A stretch of 64,000 bases of DNA from Tausonia pullulans (taxonomy: Eukaryota; Basidiomycota; Tremellomycetes; Cystofilobasidiales; Mrakiaceae): assembly GCA_951802195.1 (NCBI GenBank), contig OX637621.1, forward strand, positions 1,708,625 through 1,772,624, given 5' to 3'. The position numbers were made by a program, and so were the translations under genes. Shown in pieces: positions 11,714-22,124 of the stretch (position 1 is its first letter; each line of letters begins with the position of its first letter). The notes beneath the pieces were generated by a model. That model worked only from the letters and a program-made list of their open reading frames with translations. It did no database searches and was not told the DNA's origin.

Positions 11714-13436
11714 CGAGATGCGCGTCTCCAATGACAAATCTCTCCTCCTCTTTCTCAAGGAATGGGAACATGGGGGTGGTGAGAAGATAAATGGTGAGGG
11801 GAAAGGCTCAAGAGCCCTCCGAGGGCGAACCGAACTACATGATATGATAGGTCTAAGGCGTATCAGGGGAATGACGATAATTCACGACAACCCAGTCTCT
11901 CTACTGCCTCCAACAGCCACCCCGCTCAGCGTTGTAGTTGTACGCTGTCGTCAGTGGACGTCGCTCATATGCCCTTATATATCCTCGAACTATCTCAAGC
12001 CTGCTCCAGCTGAAGCTGCTGCACTGCGGCTGCTGGAGGACATCGACTGCCGATCTCCCAGTCGCCATGGATCTCTGGCTACCGGAGAGGCTAAGCCCGC
12101 CAAAGTGACTGGAGGAGCCATCAGATAAATGTGTCCATCCCAAGCGTGGACTCAATGGCTTGGCGTAAAACGCCTCATATCACTCCCCCATGCTGCTGCT
12201 ACCTCTTCCCCATCAGCGACTGCTGAGATTGCTCAAGAGCGGAGGAACAGTAATCGGCCTGATGGTCGGCGAGGTGACAGAGAAGCTCGCTGCTACAGTA
12301 CATCTATGTCGATGTCAACGATACCAGTATCCCTGCTGTTGGCCGGGCCTACAAGAGGGATAGTTGATTAACGTCGCGAGCTTGCTTGTTTGAGCGCGCA
12401 TACCATGCGGTGTTGCTTACCAGTTGACGCACTCAGTCAGGGGCGGCAACGGCCTAGTCGGGGGGATGGGCTTGATTTCGTCGTCATCTTGTCGCCGACA
12501 GCCGCGAACTTGGCGATGGAAGGATCGGGCAAGTCCGTGGCGGCGGCAGCGAGTTGGGCAGCCAGCTCCAGCTGGATGGCGGGGCCTCAGCGAGGCTCAG
12601 CTTCTATGTTGACGAGACATCTGAGCCCCGGGACTGGCCTGGCGGACGCCAGTGATGAGAGAACCGCGAGAGCGGCGAGACAGAAAAAAAGAGAGGAGAG
12701 ACGAGGTGCATGCTGGGAGGGATATAGAGGATTGAAGAGGGACAGTGGTCAGCACTCGGGAGTTGAAGGGGTTATCTGTAGACAGCGGGCCACTCAGTCT
12801 CCTCAGCCCGACAAGGGACTGCGGCCAGAGGAGACTCACTGAAGGAAGGAGATGAAAAGATACAAGAGAGCCTTACCAGACGGACTCGATGAGCATACGA
12901 GTAATAATAAGATCGACGTCAAACTTGAAGAAGGGAGGAGTTGTCGGATGGCTTGGTCTGCATTGAGGGAAGAATCCTTCCTCGAAAGGACTCGTTGCCC
13001 CTGAATACCGCGCAACAATGCCCTGGCTGTCGCCAAAGCCCCAAATACACGGGGTATGTACAGGCACACTCACCACACGTCCTATCCCGCCCTCTTAAGG
13101 GCGGCTGCTGACAAAAGATTGTACGTGTACATTTTCGAGCGGAACCTGCCGCAGTGACGTGAGACGGAACCGGCCGAGCGGATCGTGCGCAAGGTGACTC
13201 TCCCGGACAAGGCTATCATTCACAGGATGGGGATCGATTCATGAGCATATAGTCATGGAGCATAGAATCCCCAGGCTCTCTAGGAATGAAAAATGTGTGT
13301 ACTCAGCAAGAGGGGGACAACACAGGACTTGCCCACGCACTTGCCCGCCTCTCGCGCCCGCACGCGCAACTCTCCCCGTCTCGCGTCTCGGCTCGCTCTC
13401 TCTCCAACGTCCACCTGCCGCGTGCGCCCGCTCACC
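11714..13436. other. 1.7-kb region without a secure gene
   Basis: No frame here gives a convincing multi-exon model. Two minus-strand fragments are worth noting. One is an open stretch at 13076-12873 containing FFKFDVDLIITRMLIESVW. The other is at about 12711-12600, where a signal-peptide-like run (CLAALAVLSSLASARPVPG) is one frame away from an ATG at 12711 across a run of seven T residues on that strand. Either could be a decayed or mis-sequenced small gene. Short direct features such as tRNAs or long repeats are absent. Confidence 0.35.
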
Positions 13437-14716
13437 ATGCAAGGCCCCATCCGGTTCCCGTCGTTTCTCAGCGTGCTCAATGACCAGGAGACCTTCGTCG
13501 CCTTTCTCGCCACCATTGTTCTTCTCCTTATCACTGGTCCATCGAATTCGCCCTTCTCGGTCGCGCCTCGCGTACACCCGCATGAGACACTGACAATCCA
13601 CCCGCTCTCCAGGTATCTTCCTCCTCTGGAAGTCCCCCGCCAGCTCACTCGAGAGGTCCCTCATCCTTGTTGGACCCCCCGGAGGCGGCAAAACGTCTGT
13701 CTTTGCACAGGTGCGCGTTCCCAGCAAGAGCCGGTCGTCGCGTCTCTCCCCTCCTTCGCGTGCTGATCGCTTCCTCGTCCCGTTCCCGTATCCCATCTCC
13801 TTTGTCCTCGCTCTCGCTACATTGCCGGCTTCTCAGCTCACCCACCGGATAAACCCGGCTACGCACCAGTCGATCCTCCCTTCCACCTCGCACTTCACAC
13901 TCGCCTCTCGCCCAGGCAACAAGCTCCCGCCCCGTCGATTCAAGGTCATCGATTATCCGGGCCACCCGCGGCTTGCGCAGGGGATGAAGGAGCTCCTCGA
14001 GAGGGAGACCAAGGGTAGGAGTCGGGTCGCTGTTGTATTTGTCGTTGATGGAAGCGGCAAGGATAAGGACATTGCGGCGGCGGTCGAGTGAGTTCTCCCG
14101 TCTTTCCTCTCTCCCTCTCCGGCAGGTTGCCTGCCCGGTCGTCTCTTGGAAAACGGAGGCCAGATCCACAGTAGACGCCGGTTAAAGGCGGCTGAGGGCA
14201 TTCAAGCTCGTTTGACGAGGAAGGGATGGAGAGACGCATTGAGATTACGCATCGCACTGGCGAGACAGGCGAGACTCTGACTCCATCTCTCTCTGCAGTG
14301 CTCTCCTCCCGGTTCTCCCCTATACCCTCCCTCCGAACCCCCTCCCGGTTCTCCTCTTCTCCTCTAAGCTCAATGCCCTCGCCTCCTCCTCCTCTCGCTC
14401 CCTCGCCGTGCCCCGGTTACACACCTCGCTCACCCGCGAGCTCAACGCCCGCAAGACGGCCGCTGCCACCCAGTCGGGGAAGATCGAGCTCCTCGAGGAC
14501 GACGGAGAGGTTATAGCGGTCGATGATGAGGTGCTGAGGAGGAACGAGGGGAAATGGCGATGGGAGGATTGGAAAGGGATCAGCTGGGCAGGAGGGTGGA
14601 CGGGCAAGGCTCCTCTCGCGCCGCAATTGAAGGACGCGGCGGCTCCTGCTAACGCATCGCCGTCGGATGAGGATGGGCTCGGGGAGCTGCAGGAGTGGCT
14701 TTGGAACCTGGAATGA
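13437..14716 (+). CDS. SRP102: Signal recognition particle receptor subunit beta
   Basis: Exons 13437-13536, 13613-13710, 13837-14087 and 14299-14716 join in phase to 288 residues. A single N-terminal membrane span (FVAFLATIVLLLITGIFLLW, about residues 18-38) is followed directly by a P-loop GPPGGGKTS, a DYPGHPRL switch-II motif, and VAVVFVVDGSGKDKD. This is the layout of the ER-anchored GTPase that holds the SRP receptor alpha subunit during co-translational targeting. The fourth guanine motif is read as LLFSSKLN, a departure from the usual NKxD. The C-terminus ends with WKGISWAGGW and an acidic tail, which suits the Trp/Gly end of fungal members. Length is normal for the family. Confidence 0.92.
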
Positions 14717-15023
14717 TCTTTTGGCCAGGAGCGCAGATTTCAGGCCTGTGCCTTTTTGCATATTAACCATCAATTCGATCGCATCTTGAAGGTATACTCG
14801 CCATAGTCTCTGAGGGGAGCAGGAGAATGTCAGATCGCAAGAACTTGCCGCATCGTCTTGCGCTCTTGCCTTGTTGTTCCTCCCCCCCTCTCTTCTTCGT
14901 CATCTGGCTCGTTCTTCTCATTCCTTCCATTTCTATCACCCCTGACAGCGGGAGGAAGGAAGGGGAGATAGAATTGGGCCAGCTCTAAGATTTTCATGGC
15001 TGCGGGGAGGAGATAAAATATTA
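14717..15023. other. Spacer between SRP receptor gene and LINE tandem
   Basis: This A/T-richer 3' flank holds no gene. It ends at 15011-15023 in an AT-rich sequence that forms the 3' target flank of the leftward LINE copy whose A-tail (read as T on the + strand) begins at 15024. Confidence 0.4.
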
Positions 15024-16200
15024 TTTTTTTGTATTTAAGTCATGAGTTATACGTGGAGAACGAGGTAACCCTATGAGAGATGGTGATTCGTAGCTAGATA
15101 GAAGGAAAGCGAAAATGAAAGTAGGGGTGGAAGGAAAACAAAAGATGGGTTATGGACATAGGCCCATTAGAAAAGGTAAGATATTAAGATGACCAGATAC
15201 ACCAAGCATTGGCGATGTACCACCAGCCATACTTCCCCACCCCTGACCTGCTTTTCACCCGGGATCGATGGCGGCACCGACAGCAGTACCAGCCATCTGG
15301 CCACTGCCAGCCATCCACCTCATGCTCGACTGCCAGTGTGTCTGCCGGATCGTAGACGCGATCTTGCGGATCTCCTCGTCCGTGACAGGGTCGAGGGCTG
15401 CGATCTTGCTGTATCTCCGCCTCCGGACGAATCGCCATGTCCGGGCTACAAAGATGCAGTGGAAGAGGAAGGTCGCCCTCGGCGGCGACGGCGTCGGGCA
15501 GACAAGCGTCTGGAGGGACGGAGGATGGGAGGGGAGTGAAGGAGAGGCACGCGCTGCCGCAGCCGACCAGATAGCGCCCACGACGGGACACGGCTCGTCG
15601 AAAAGGTGGAAGAAGGACTCGACGGGGGCCGTCAGGCACAGCGCACATCGCTTGGACCTGTTGTGCGGCGTTGCGGTTCCGTCGGCGAGGAATGGCGCAG
15701 CAGTATGCTTCCCTGGGTGGAGACTGTACAGCGAGAAGCGATGGGCCAAGTCGATGTCTTCGGGCGACGCTCGGGACACGGCCTTCAGCAGGCACCACTG
15801 ACGCTTCCAATCGATCTTGGTAAGCGCCGGAAAGTGGTCTTGCCACCCCTTTGGGATGATGAGGCCGCGGTTGGCTATAGTACGACTGTGTGCGCCGTGG
15901 GGCTCAAGAGGAACGTTCAGCCGGCCAAGGTTTGTGTGGCCAGGGTGGAGAGCTATCCGCAACTGGCTATCTGTACCGAACGTAGACATCCAGTGGACAG
16001 CGTTCCTCCAGCGGTCTTGATTCCAGTAACTCATGTCAAAGCTGACTTCTTCGAACCATGCCCGGAGGTAAGCCTGCCATCGCGCAGGGAGAGCTCGTTG
16101 GAGCTTTGTGATGGCATTCCACCAGACGGCTGGGAAGAACCATTGACCTTCCACTGGGGAAAGGAATACGCCTAGCCAGCTGACCTGGTGGTGGTTGAAT
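15024..16200 (-). mobile_element. Internally deleted LINE copy (copy 1)
   Basis: This leftward copy of the same family as the full-length element has its 3' A-tail at 15030-15024 and its other end at about 16200. The last 21 nt at 16180-16200 match the extreme 5' part of ORF1 in the full copy (22040-22060). The adjoining sequence jumps straight into the last quarter of ORF2. The breakpoint shares the trinucleotide TGA, so about 4.7 kb was lost at a microhomology. The retained ORF2 tail is still open (16154-15255, 299 residues) and includes the C-terminal CCHC motif. Identity to copy 2 is high by eye, indicating recent origin. Confidence 0.85.
15255..16154 (-). pseudogene. Truncated LINE ORF2 remnant
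   Basis: This 299-codon open frame corresponds to the C-terminal quarter of the neighbouring LINE ORF2. It starts at MEGQWFFPAVWW and includes the CALC...FHLFDEPC zinc-binding motif and the RRRRYSKIAALDPVTDEE end. Endonuclease and reverse transcriptase are missing because of the internal deletion, so it cannot support transposition. It differs from the intact copy by scattered substitutions only. Confidence 0.8.
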
Positions 16201-16435
16201 ATTTTTTTTTGTATTTAAGTCATGAGTTATACGTAGAGAACGAGGTAACTCTATGAGAGATGGTGATTCGTAGCTAGATAGAAGGAAAGCGAAAATGAAA
16301 GTAGGGATGGAAGGAAAACAAAAGATGGGTTATGGACATAGGCCCATTAGAAAAAGGTAAGATATTAAGATGACCAGATACACCAAGCATTGGCGATGTA
16401 CCACCAGCCATACTTCCCCACCCCTGACCTGTTTT

Positions 16436-19400
16436 TCACCCGGGATCGATGGCGGCACCGATGGCAGTACCAGCCATCTGGCCACTGCCTGCCCTCCACC
16501 TCGTACTCGACTGCCAGTGTTTCTGCTGGATCGTAGACGCGATCTTGTGGATCTCCTCGTCCGTGACAGGGTCAAGGGCTGCGATCTTGCTGTACCTCCG
16601 CCTCCGGACGAATCGCCATGTCCGGGCTACAAAGATGCAGTGGAAGAGAAAGACCGCCCTCGGCGGCGACGGTGTCGGGCAGACGAGCGTCTGGAGGGAG
16701 GGAGGATGGGAGGGGATCGAAGGCGAGGCACGTGCAGCAGCCGCCGACCAGATAGCGCGCACGACGGGACACGGCTCGTCGAAGAGGTGGAAGAAGGACT
16801 CGACGGGGGCCGTCAGGCACAGCGCACATCGCTTGGACCTGTTGTGCGGCGTAGCGGTTCCGTCGGCGAGGAATGCCGCAGCAGTATGCTTTCCTGGGTG
16901 GAGACTGTACAGCGAGAAGCGGTGGGCCAAGTCGACGTCTTCGGGCGACGCTCGGGACACGGCCTTGAGCAAGCACCACTGCCGCTTCCAATCGATCTTG
17001 GTAAGCGCCGGAAAGTGGTCTTGCCACCCCTTTGGGATGATGAGGCCGCGGTTGGCTAGAGTACGACTGTGTGCGCCGTGGGGTTCACGAGGGGCGTTCA
17101 GCCGGCCGAGGTTTGTGTGGATAGGGAGGAGACCCAGCCGCAACTGGCTATCTGTACCGAACGTAGACATCCAGTGGACAGCGTTCCTCCAGCGGTCTTG
17201 ATTCCAATAGCTCATGTCAAAGCTGATTTCTTCGAACCATGCCCGCAGGTAAGCCTGCCATCGTGCAGGGAGAGCTCCTCGGAGCCTTGGGATGGCATTC
17301 CACCAGACGGCTGGGAAGAACCATTGACCTTCCACTGGGGAAAGGAATACGCCTAGCCAGCTGAAATTGGCGGGCCGAGGTCCACTGATGAACTCTCCAT
17401 CCCTGAAGATGGTGCGAGTCATCATTCTATAGGCTCCTGGGTCAAGGCTCATGGTATGGATGATCCGCTTGCGAATACGGATCGATGCGGGAAGCTCCGG
17501 TTGGAAGAGCACATCGCCAGCCCACTGGGCGCGCGCTTTGATGAGCCGGAATCGGAGTGGCGTGAAGCCGAAGCCGCCGAGGTCTCGAGGGGTTTCCAGA
17601 CGTTCCCTGCTGACGTCGTGGTGTTTCGATCGGTAGAGGGACTTGTAGGCCGTTGCCTCGAGGTCTGTCAGGATATCGTCTGGGCACGGCAGGAAGCGGT
17701 CCAGGTAGATGATCTTCGAGTAGATGTACTGGTTGATGACGTTGCATCGCGCAAGGAGAGGGAGATCGTGCAGCGGGATGCGAGCAAGACGAGCCTTCAG
17801 CTTGCCGATGACATCTCGCCAGCAAGCAGGCACGTTGACCGTGCGACCGCATGGAACGCCGAGGAAGTCGAATGACAGCGTTTGGACGCGCCATTCGTGG
17901 TACATCGTAGGCGCATCCGTCCGGCATGACCCTAGCGGATAGAGGAGTGATTTCTGGTAGTTCAGCTTGCTTGCTGCGGCTTTCTCGTACTCTCGGAGGC
18001 AGACCGTCGCCTCATCGACCTCCGACCAAGTCCGACACCGGATACTTAGATCGTCTGCAAAGAGGAGGACCTTCCGCTCATGTAGAGGGGGCGGATTGGC
18101 TGGTGGGAGGCGATGGCGGAGCATACATGCCAGCGGCTCCAGGAGGAGGGCGAAGATCGTCGGTGCCGCGGGATCGCCCTGTCGGACACCAGACCGGATG
18201 TCGATGGCTTGACCCATCCATCCGTTGATCATGAGCCGAGCTGTCTGGGAGGTCATCGTTGAGGTGATCCACGCGGCGGCGCGTGGGCCAAACCCCATGT
18301 GGCGGAGGCAGGGGCCAACGAAGTCGTGCGACACTCTGTCGTATGCCTTCTCAAAGTCGACTTGGGCGAGGACGCCAGGCAAGAGGTCTTCGTCGTCTAT
18401 GGCGAGCTGAAGAGAGGAGATGTTGCGACCCGAGTCGCGGCCAGGGAGGAAGCCTGTCTGGTCCCCGTCGATGAGGGTGTCCACGACGGTGAGCAGGCGG
18501 CTGTTGATGGCAAGGGAGAAGATGCGTGCGTCAACGTTGATGAGCGAGATCGGACGATAGTTGGCAATCTGGTCGCAATCTCCCTTCTTCTTGAAGATGA
18601 GATGGATATGGGCCTCGCGCTGTGAGGCGGATCGGAGGCCTGTCTCCGGAACGAGGTTCAGTAGGCTGGGGAGGATCGGGCCGACGACAGCCCATGTGGC
18701 CTGGTAGAACTCGACGGGGATCCCGTCACTTCCTGGTGTCTTGTTACGGTTCGATCTGAACGTAGCCCGCCTGAGCTCGTCCGGTTCGAAGGGTTTCTCG
18801 AGGGTCCGACTCTGGGAGTCGTCGAGTGTGTTGGTGACATATTGGAGGGCGTTGGCGTGCTCGGCAGCTGGCGTCGTCTTGGTCTCATAGAGAGTCGTGT
18901 AGAAGGTGTGTGCTGTAGCTAGAATGCTCTCGTTGTTTGCGATGGCTGCGGCTGCTGGGTTGTCGAGAGGCCGCAGGGCTGCGATAGTGTCGGCCTGGCG
19001 GACGATCTTGAGTCGCTGCTTGACGGCATACTCGCTTGTGTTGGCTGGTTCGAGATGGGCTCGAAGAGCGTGGCCTTGGAGGATCGACCTGTGTGGATCC
19101 CCGCCTGACACTCTGCTCATTCGGGCGAGGTGTCTTGAGATGTCTGATGCGTGATCCGCTATCTGAAGCTTGGTCTCGTCCCAGGCCTCGAAGGGGTCCC
19201 TGCTCTCTGTAAGCGCATCGTGGTACCACTCGGGGATATGGAATAGGAAGTATTCGACAAAACCGGTAATCTTCAACAGGTGCGTGCCGATCTTGTATGC
19301 TCCGGGACCGTGCTCTGTTGCTCCTGGGAAGGCGAGGCTGAGTGCGATCGGCTTGTGGCTAGAGTAGAGATGGCCGGTCGGGCGTGGTAGGAAGCGCTGT

Positions 19401-20110
19401 CGCACGGCTCGGCTAGCGAGTAGAGGCGACATGTAGAAGCGATCAATGCGGCGATCTGCTCGCGTGATGCCAGTATAGTTAGTGTATTCGCGCTGGAGCG
19501 GGTATAGGAATCGGTATGGGTCAGAAAGGGCAAAGTCCCGGGCCAGCCGGCACATTTCCTCCTTTCCCGCATTCTGGGTAAACTGGCTCATCCCGTCGAG
19601 GTAGCTGTCCTCCACACAGTTCCAGTCTCCGCCAAACAGGAGAGGGATGTCAGAGTGGGCAGGTATCTTGCGAGATAGAGTAGAGAGGAACTCCTTTGTC
19701 GAGCGGCCGTTCGATTGGTTGTCTCGGCAGGGGACGTAGACGGCAGCCATCCTGACGGCTTCGCCGGCGATAACAAAAACGGCATCCGTCAGGTTGGTTC
19801 GTAGGATGGGGGAGGAGCGGGATATGGATCTGATCCTAGTCGGAGGGGTATCGGGAGGGAGGAATCGAGAGGCATGTCGCCAGAGGATGGCAGTCTGGCA
19901 TCCGACCGTAAAGATCGAGCCGAAGCCCATATCTTCACACTCAGCTGTCCAGGTCGCTACCTGATCTGGTGTTGTGCATGCCACTTCTGAGAGAAGGTAT
20001 ATGTCGGCCTTGGATCGTGAATATAGAGAGAGGAGGAGACTGCGGGCGCGATCTCGCGTGAACACCCTCTGGATGTTCGCCGCGACGATCTGTACATCAT
20101 TGTACACCAT
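16436..20110 (-). CDS. LINE ORF2: AP endonuclease and reverse transcriptase
   Basis: This is a 1224-residue polyprotein. Residues 1-265 form an apurinic-type endonuclease: ANIQ near the start, LSEV with the catalytic Glu, GGDWN, DRRIDRFYMS and the terminal SSHKPI. Reverse transcriptase spans about 450-760, with the KTPGSDGIPVEFY, ANYRPISLIN, DQTGFLPGR, QVDFEKAYDRV, GVRQGDPAAP and catalytic FADD (about 684-687) motifs. A C-terminal CCHC zinc motif (CALC ... HLFDEPC) is near 1094. No RNase H domain is evident. Family knowledge: such proteins nick target DNA and copy element RNA in place. The ATG overlaps the ORF1 stop as TAATG, suggesting translation by reinitiation. Every key catalytic motif I can see is intact, so the copy may be active. 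Confidence 0.93.
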   Translation of the reverse strand: MVYNDVQIVAANIQRVFTRDRARSLLLSLYSRSKADIYLLSEVACTTPDQVATWTAECEDMGFGSIFTVGCQTAILWRHASRFLPPDTPPTRIRSISRSSPILRTNLTDAVFVIAGEAVRMAAVYVPCRDNQSNGRSTKEFLSTLSRKIPAHSDIPLLFGGDWNCVEDSYLDGMSQFTQNAGKEEMCRLARDFALSDPYRFLYPLQREYTNYTGITRADRRIDRFYMSPLLASRAVRQRFLPRPTGHLYSSHKPIALSLAFPGATEHGPGAYKIGTHLLKITGFVEYFLFHIPEWYHDALTESRDPFEAWDETKLQIADHASDISRHLARMSRVSGGDPHRSILQGHALRAHLEPANTSEYAVKQRLKIVRQADTIAALRPLDNPAAAAIANNESILATAHTFYTTLYETKTTPAAEHANALQYVTNTLDDSQSRTLEKPFEPDELRRATFRSNRNKTPGSDGIPVEFYQATWAVVGPILPSLLNLVPETGLRSASQREAHIHLIFKKKGDCDQIANYRPISLINVDARIFSLAINSRLLTVVDTLIDGDQTGFLPGRDSGRNISSLQLAIDDEDLLPGVLAQVDFEKAYDRVSHDFVGPCLRHMGFGPRAAAWITSTMTSQTARLMINGWMGQAIDIRSGVRQGDPAAPTIFALLLEPLACMLRHRLPPANPPPLHERKVLLFADDLSIRCRTWSEVDEATVCLREYEKAAASKLNYQKSLLYPLGSCRTDAPTMYHEWRVQTLSFDFLGVPCGRTVNVPACWRDVIGKLKARLARIPLHDLPLLARCNVINQYIYSKIIYLDRFLPCPDDILTDLEATAYKSLYRSKHHDVSRERLETPRDLGGFGFTPLRFRLIKARAQWAGDVLFQPELPASIRIRKRIIHTMSLDPGAYRMMTRTIFRDGEFISGPRPANFSWLGVFLSPVEGQWFFPAVWWNAIPRLRGALPARWQAYLRAWFEEISFDMSYWNQDRWRNAVHWMSTFGTDSQLRLGLLPIHTNLGRLNAPREPHGAHSRTLANRGLIIPKGWQDHFPALTKIDWKRQWCLLKAVSRASPEDVDLAHRFSLYSLHPGKHTAAAFLADGTATPHNRSKRCALCLTAPVESFFHLFDEPCPVVRAIWSAAAARASPSIPSHPPSLQTLVCPTPSPPRAVFLFHCIFVARTWRFVRRRRYSKIAALDPVTDEEIHKIASTIQQKHWQSSTRWRAGSGQMAGTAIGAAIDPG

Positions 20111-22068
20111 TATTCTTCCATGTCCTCGGCTTCAGCCAAGGTCACGAGGGTGCGCTCGATGGATGCCTGGGAGGATGGCGTGGAGGAGATGAGAGAAGGA
20201 GTGGAGGGTGGGTTCAGGGGGATTGAAGATGGGGGGGATGGGGATAGGGGAAGGGGAGACGATGGTGACAGGGGAGGTGGGGTGGGAGGAGGATTCTCGT
20301 CTTCGACCTGCATCCCGTCTTCTGTCCTCTCCAGACCCCCCTCGTTGTCTTCCTCTAGGGCGCTCAGCGTGCGAATGGGTTGCGAGCCCGCATTGCGCGG
20401 TGCTTGCTCTGAGTGGGAGTGGGAGGAGTCGGCGTAGGCAGGAGGTGTCATCACCTCCGTCGTGGCTTCCGTCGGCCTGTTCAGTGACCTCCTTTTGGAT
20501 TTTTGTACGAGCTGGTATCCATCCAGGTCTGTTCCCGGTTCGACAGGTCTCTGGGGGGGTCCTTCGGTTGGTGCTCGCGCATTCGCTGGAAGGTTTGCCT
20601 TCGGACGACCTGGGCATCGGGCCGATGGGTGAGCGTGCGATCCGCATCCGCCACACTCTGGAGCGGTAGGACACTTGGCACGAGCGTGCTCAAATGAGTG
20701 GCAGTAATAGCAGTATGACGAGGCTGGTCGAGCTGGAGAGTTCGTCCCAGTGCCAGGTTGGACAGGTTTGAAGATGACATGTTGGTTGACCCAGCCGGGT
20801 AGCTGTTGAGGGAATGCATTTGCCCTCGGCATCGTCTTGGAGCCAGAAAGGTCGAGCAGGACTCTAACCCGGCCAGTTGGGACGCCGGGTAGGCGGGCGT
20901 AATACTGACGCTGGAATATGATGACTCTGTCTCCAGAAGCTTCTACTTGTTTGCGAAAAGCTTCCTCCACTCCGTCTTCGTCTTCGAAGTTCACCAGCAG
21001 ACCTTCTTGCAGGAGCTTGTTTTGGGAATTGTAGCACGCGTGGATCTGGGGTTTGACGCCTCTCACATTCAGCGGGAGGGCCTGTAGTTGAGTCAAGATG
21101 TCTTGAGCATTTCCTCGGGAGTTGACTATAAGGAGCATTCTGTCTTTTGGGTCCTTGACAGGACGGATCATGAAAGACAGTCGTTCGTCGCACTTTGAGA
21201 TTGCGAGAGAGATCTCGAAAGGAGTGGTATCTCGAGGGACTGAGATGGCTAGACAGTTCCCGCGGTCGGTAGCCAAGGCTGGGGCGATTGGGGTATTGTC
21301 CTGCGGAGGTTGTTGAGCGGTTCCGAAGACGAAAGGGAACTGGGGCTGGGTGCCAGACGAGTCACGTTGTCTCGCAGCTGAGGTTGTAGGATGAGCCTGT
21401 TTGGCGGCGTTCGCATATGAGCGGCCGATGGCGTTCGGCTGGGATTTCGCGGCGGCGCGAGTGCGAGTGCGAGTGCCGGCGGAGTTCGCCGGCACGGGCG
21501 ACGCGGTGCCGGGGACGAAGAGAGGTTGTTGAGGGAGAGTCTCGCCTGTAGAGCGAGACGGAGTGAGACGCGTCACTTCGGACGTGGAGGATAGAGCGGC
21601 ATTGAGGTCGCTGATGGCTGAGCTCGACCGCGTGATACGGCGAGCTGGGGGAGTTGCAGGAGTTCTGCGGAGGGGGGAGGGAGAAGAGAGGAGGGCCGTG
21701 GGGCTGATATGGATATGGGGCGTGGTGGGGTTGGTAGGGTTGGTACGATTGGTACGATTGGTAGGAGTGCTGGGGTCGGTAGGATTGGTAGGAGTGCTAG
21801 GGCTGCTAGGACTGGTCGGATGGGCAGGTGGGCTGAGAGTGGGTTTGCTGACGGGCGTTTGAGGACGTTCGTCGACGCGAGAGGGCGTATTGGTCGCGTC
21901 TTGGACGCTGGGGGTTTCATCGGATCCACTCTTTCTCTTTGCTGGAGAGGGAGGGTCTGGGGGATCCTTGGGAGCCTTGAGGGCTTCTTGGAGTCGCTTG
22001 GGGGTTGATTCACTAGGCATAAGGTAGGGTGACCTGGATTGACCTGGTGGTGGTTGAATAGTTGGCAT
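20110..22068 (-). CDS. LINE ORF1: Pro/Ser/Thr-rich RNA-binding protein with two CCHC knuckles
   Basis: The 652-residue protein begins MPTIQPPPGQ. The first 200 residues are Pro/Ser/Thr-rich with short threonine-asparagine-proline repeats. A central region (about 230-430) is more ordered and includes FEISLAISKCDERLSF, possibly an RNA-recognition-like fold. Two zinc knuckles follow at about 450-485, each C-x2-C-x4-H-x4-C. The C-terminal 150 residues are again Pro/Ser-rich and acidic. Family knowledge: ORF1 proteins bind element RNA and form the transposition particle. The stop codon overlaps the ORF2 start by one base. Confidence 0.88.
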   Translation of the reverse strand: MPTIQPPPGQSRSPYLMPSESTPKRLQEALKAPKDPPDPPSPAKRKSGSDETPSVQDATNTPSRVDERPQTPVSKPTLSPPAHPTSPSSPSTPTNPTDPSTPTNRTNRTNPTNPTTPHIHISPTALLSSPSPLRRTPATPPARRITRSSSAISDLNAALSSTSEVTRLTPSRSTGETLPQQPLFVPGTASPVPANSAGTRTRTRAAAKSQPNAIGRSYANAAKQAHPTTSAARQRDSSGTQPQFPFVFGTAQQPPQDNTPIAPALATDRGNCLAISVPRDTTPFEISLAISKCDERLSFMIRPVKDPKDRMLLIVNSRGNAQDILTQLQALPLNVRGVKPQIHACYNSQNKLLQEGLLVNFEDEDGVEEAFRKQVEASGDRVIIFQRQYYARLPGVPTGRVRVLLDLSGSKTMPRANAFPQQLPGWVNQHVIFKPVQPGTGTNSPARPASSYCYYCHSFEHARAKCPTAPECGGCGSHAHPSARCPGRPKANLPANARAPTEGPPQRPVEPGTDLDGYQLVQKSKRRSLNRPTEATTEVMTPPAYADSSHSHSEQAPRNAGSQPIRTLSALEEDNEGGLERTEDGMQVEDENPPPTPPPLSPSSPLPLSPSPPSSIPLNPPSTPSLISSTPSSQASIERTLVTLAEAEDMEE

Positions 22069-22124
22069 GGATGATTGCTCGAGACACTACTCCACGCTGG
22101 GTATCGTGAACATATACACACTAT

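Larger units (their letters stand above)
16201..22124 (-). mobile_element. Full-length two-ORF LINE (non-LTR retrotransposon, copy 2)
   Basis: The leftward element has its A-tail at about 16210-16202 (T-run on the + strand), a 3' UTR to 16435, ORF2 at 20110-16436, ORF1 at 22068-20110 and a short 5' leader of at most about 55 nt. Both ORFs are intact. The 5' limit is inferred: beyond 22068 there is only a brief AT-containing segment before a tRNA-Leu gene at 22125. The 3' end directly abuts the 5' end of copy 1. Two ORFs, AP-type endonuclease, reverse transcriptase without a recognised RNase H, and CCHC motifs fit the Tad1/L1-like fungal LINEs; the exact clade needs a phylogeny. Confidence 0.9.

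Noticed and set aside
12873-13076. Minus-strand 67-codon frame with FFKFDVDLIITRMLIESVW
   Set aside because: It has no matching upstream or downstream exon in phase and no family resemblance; kept only as a note in the gene-poor stretch.
16449-17201. Rightward frames across the LINE copies
   Set aside because: They are antisense to LINE ORF2, which carries endonuclease and reverse transcriptase motifs.
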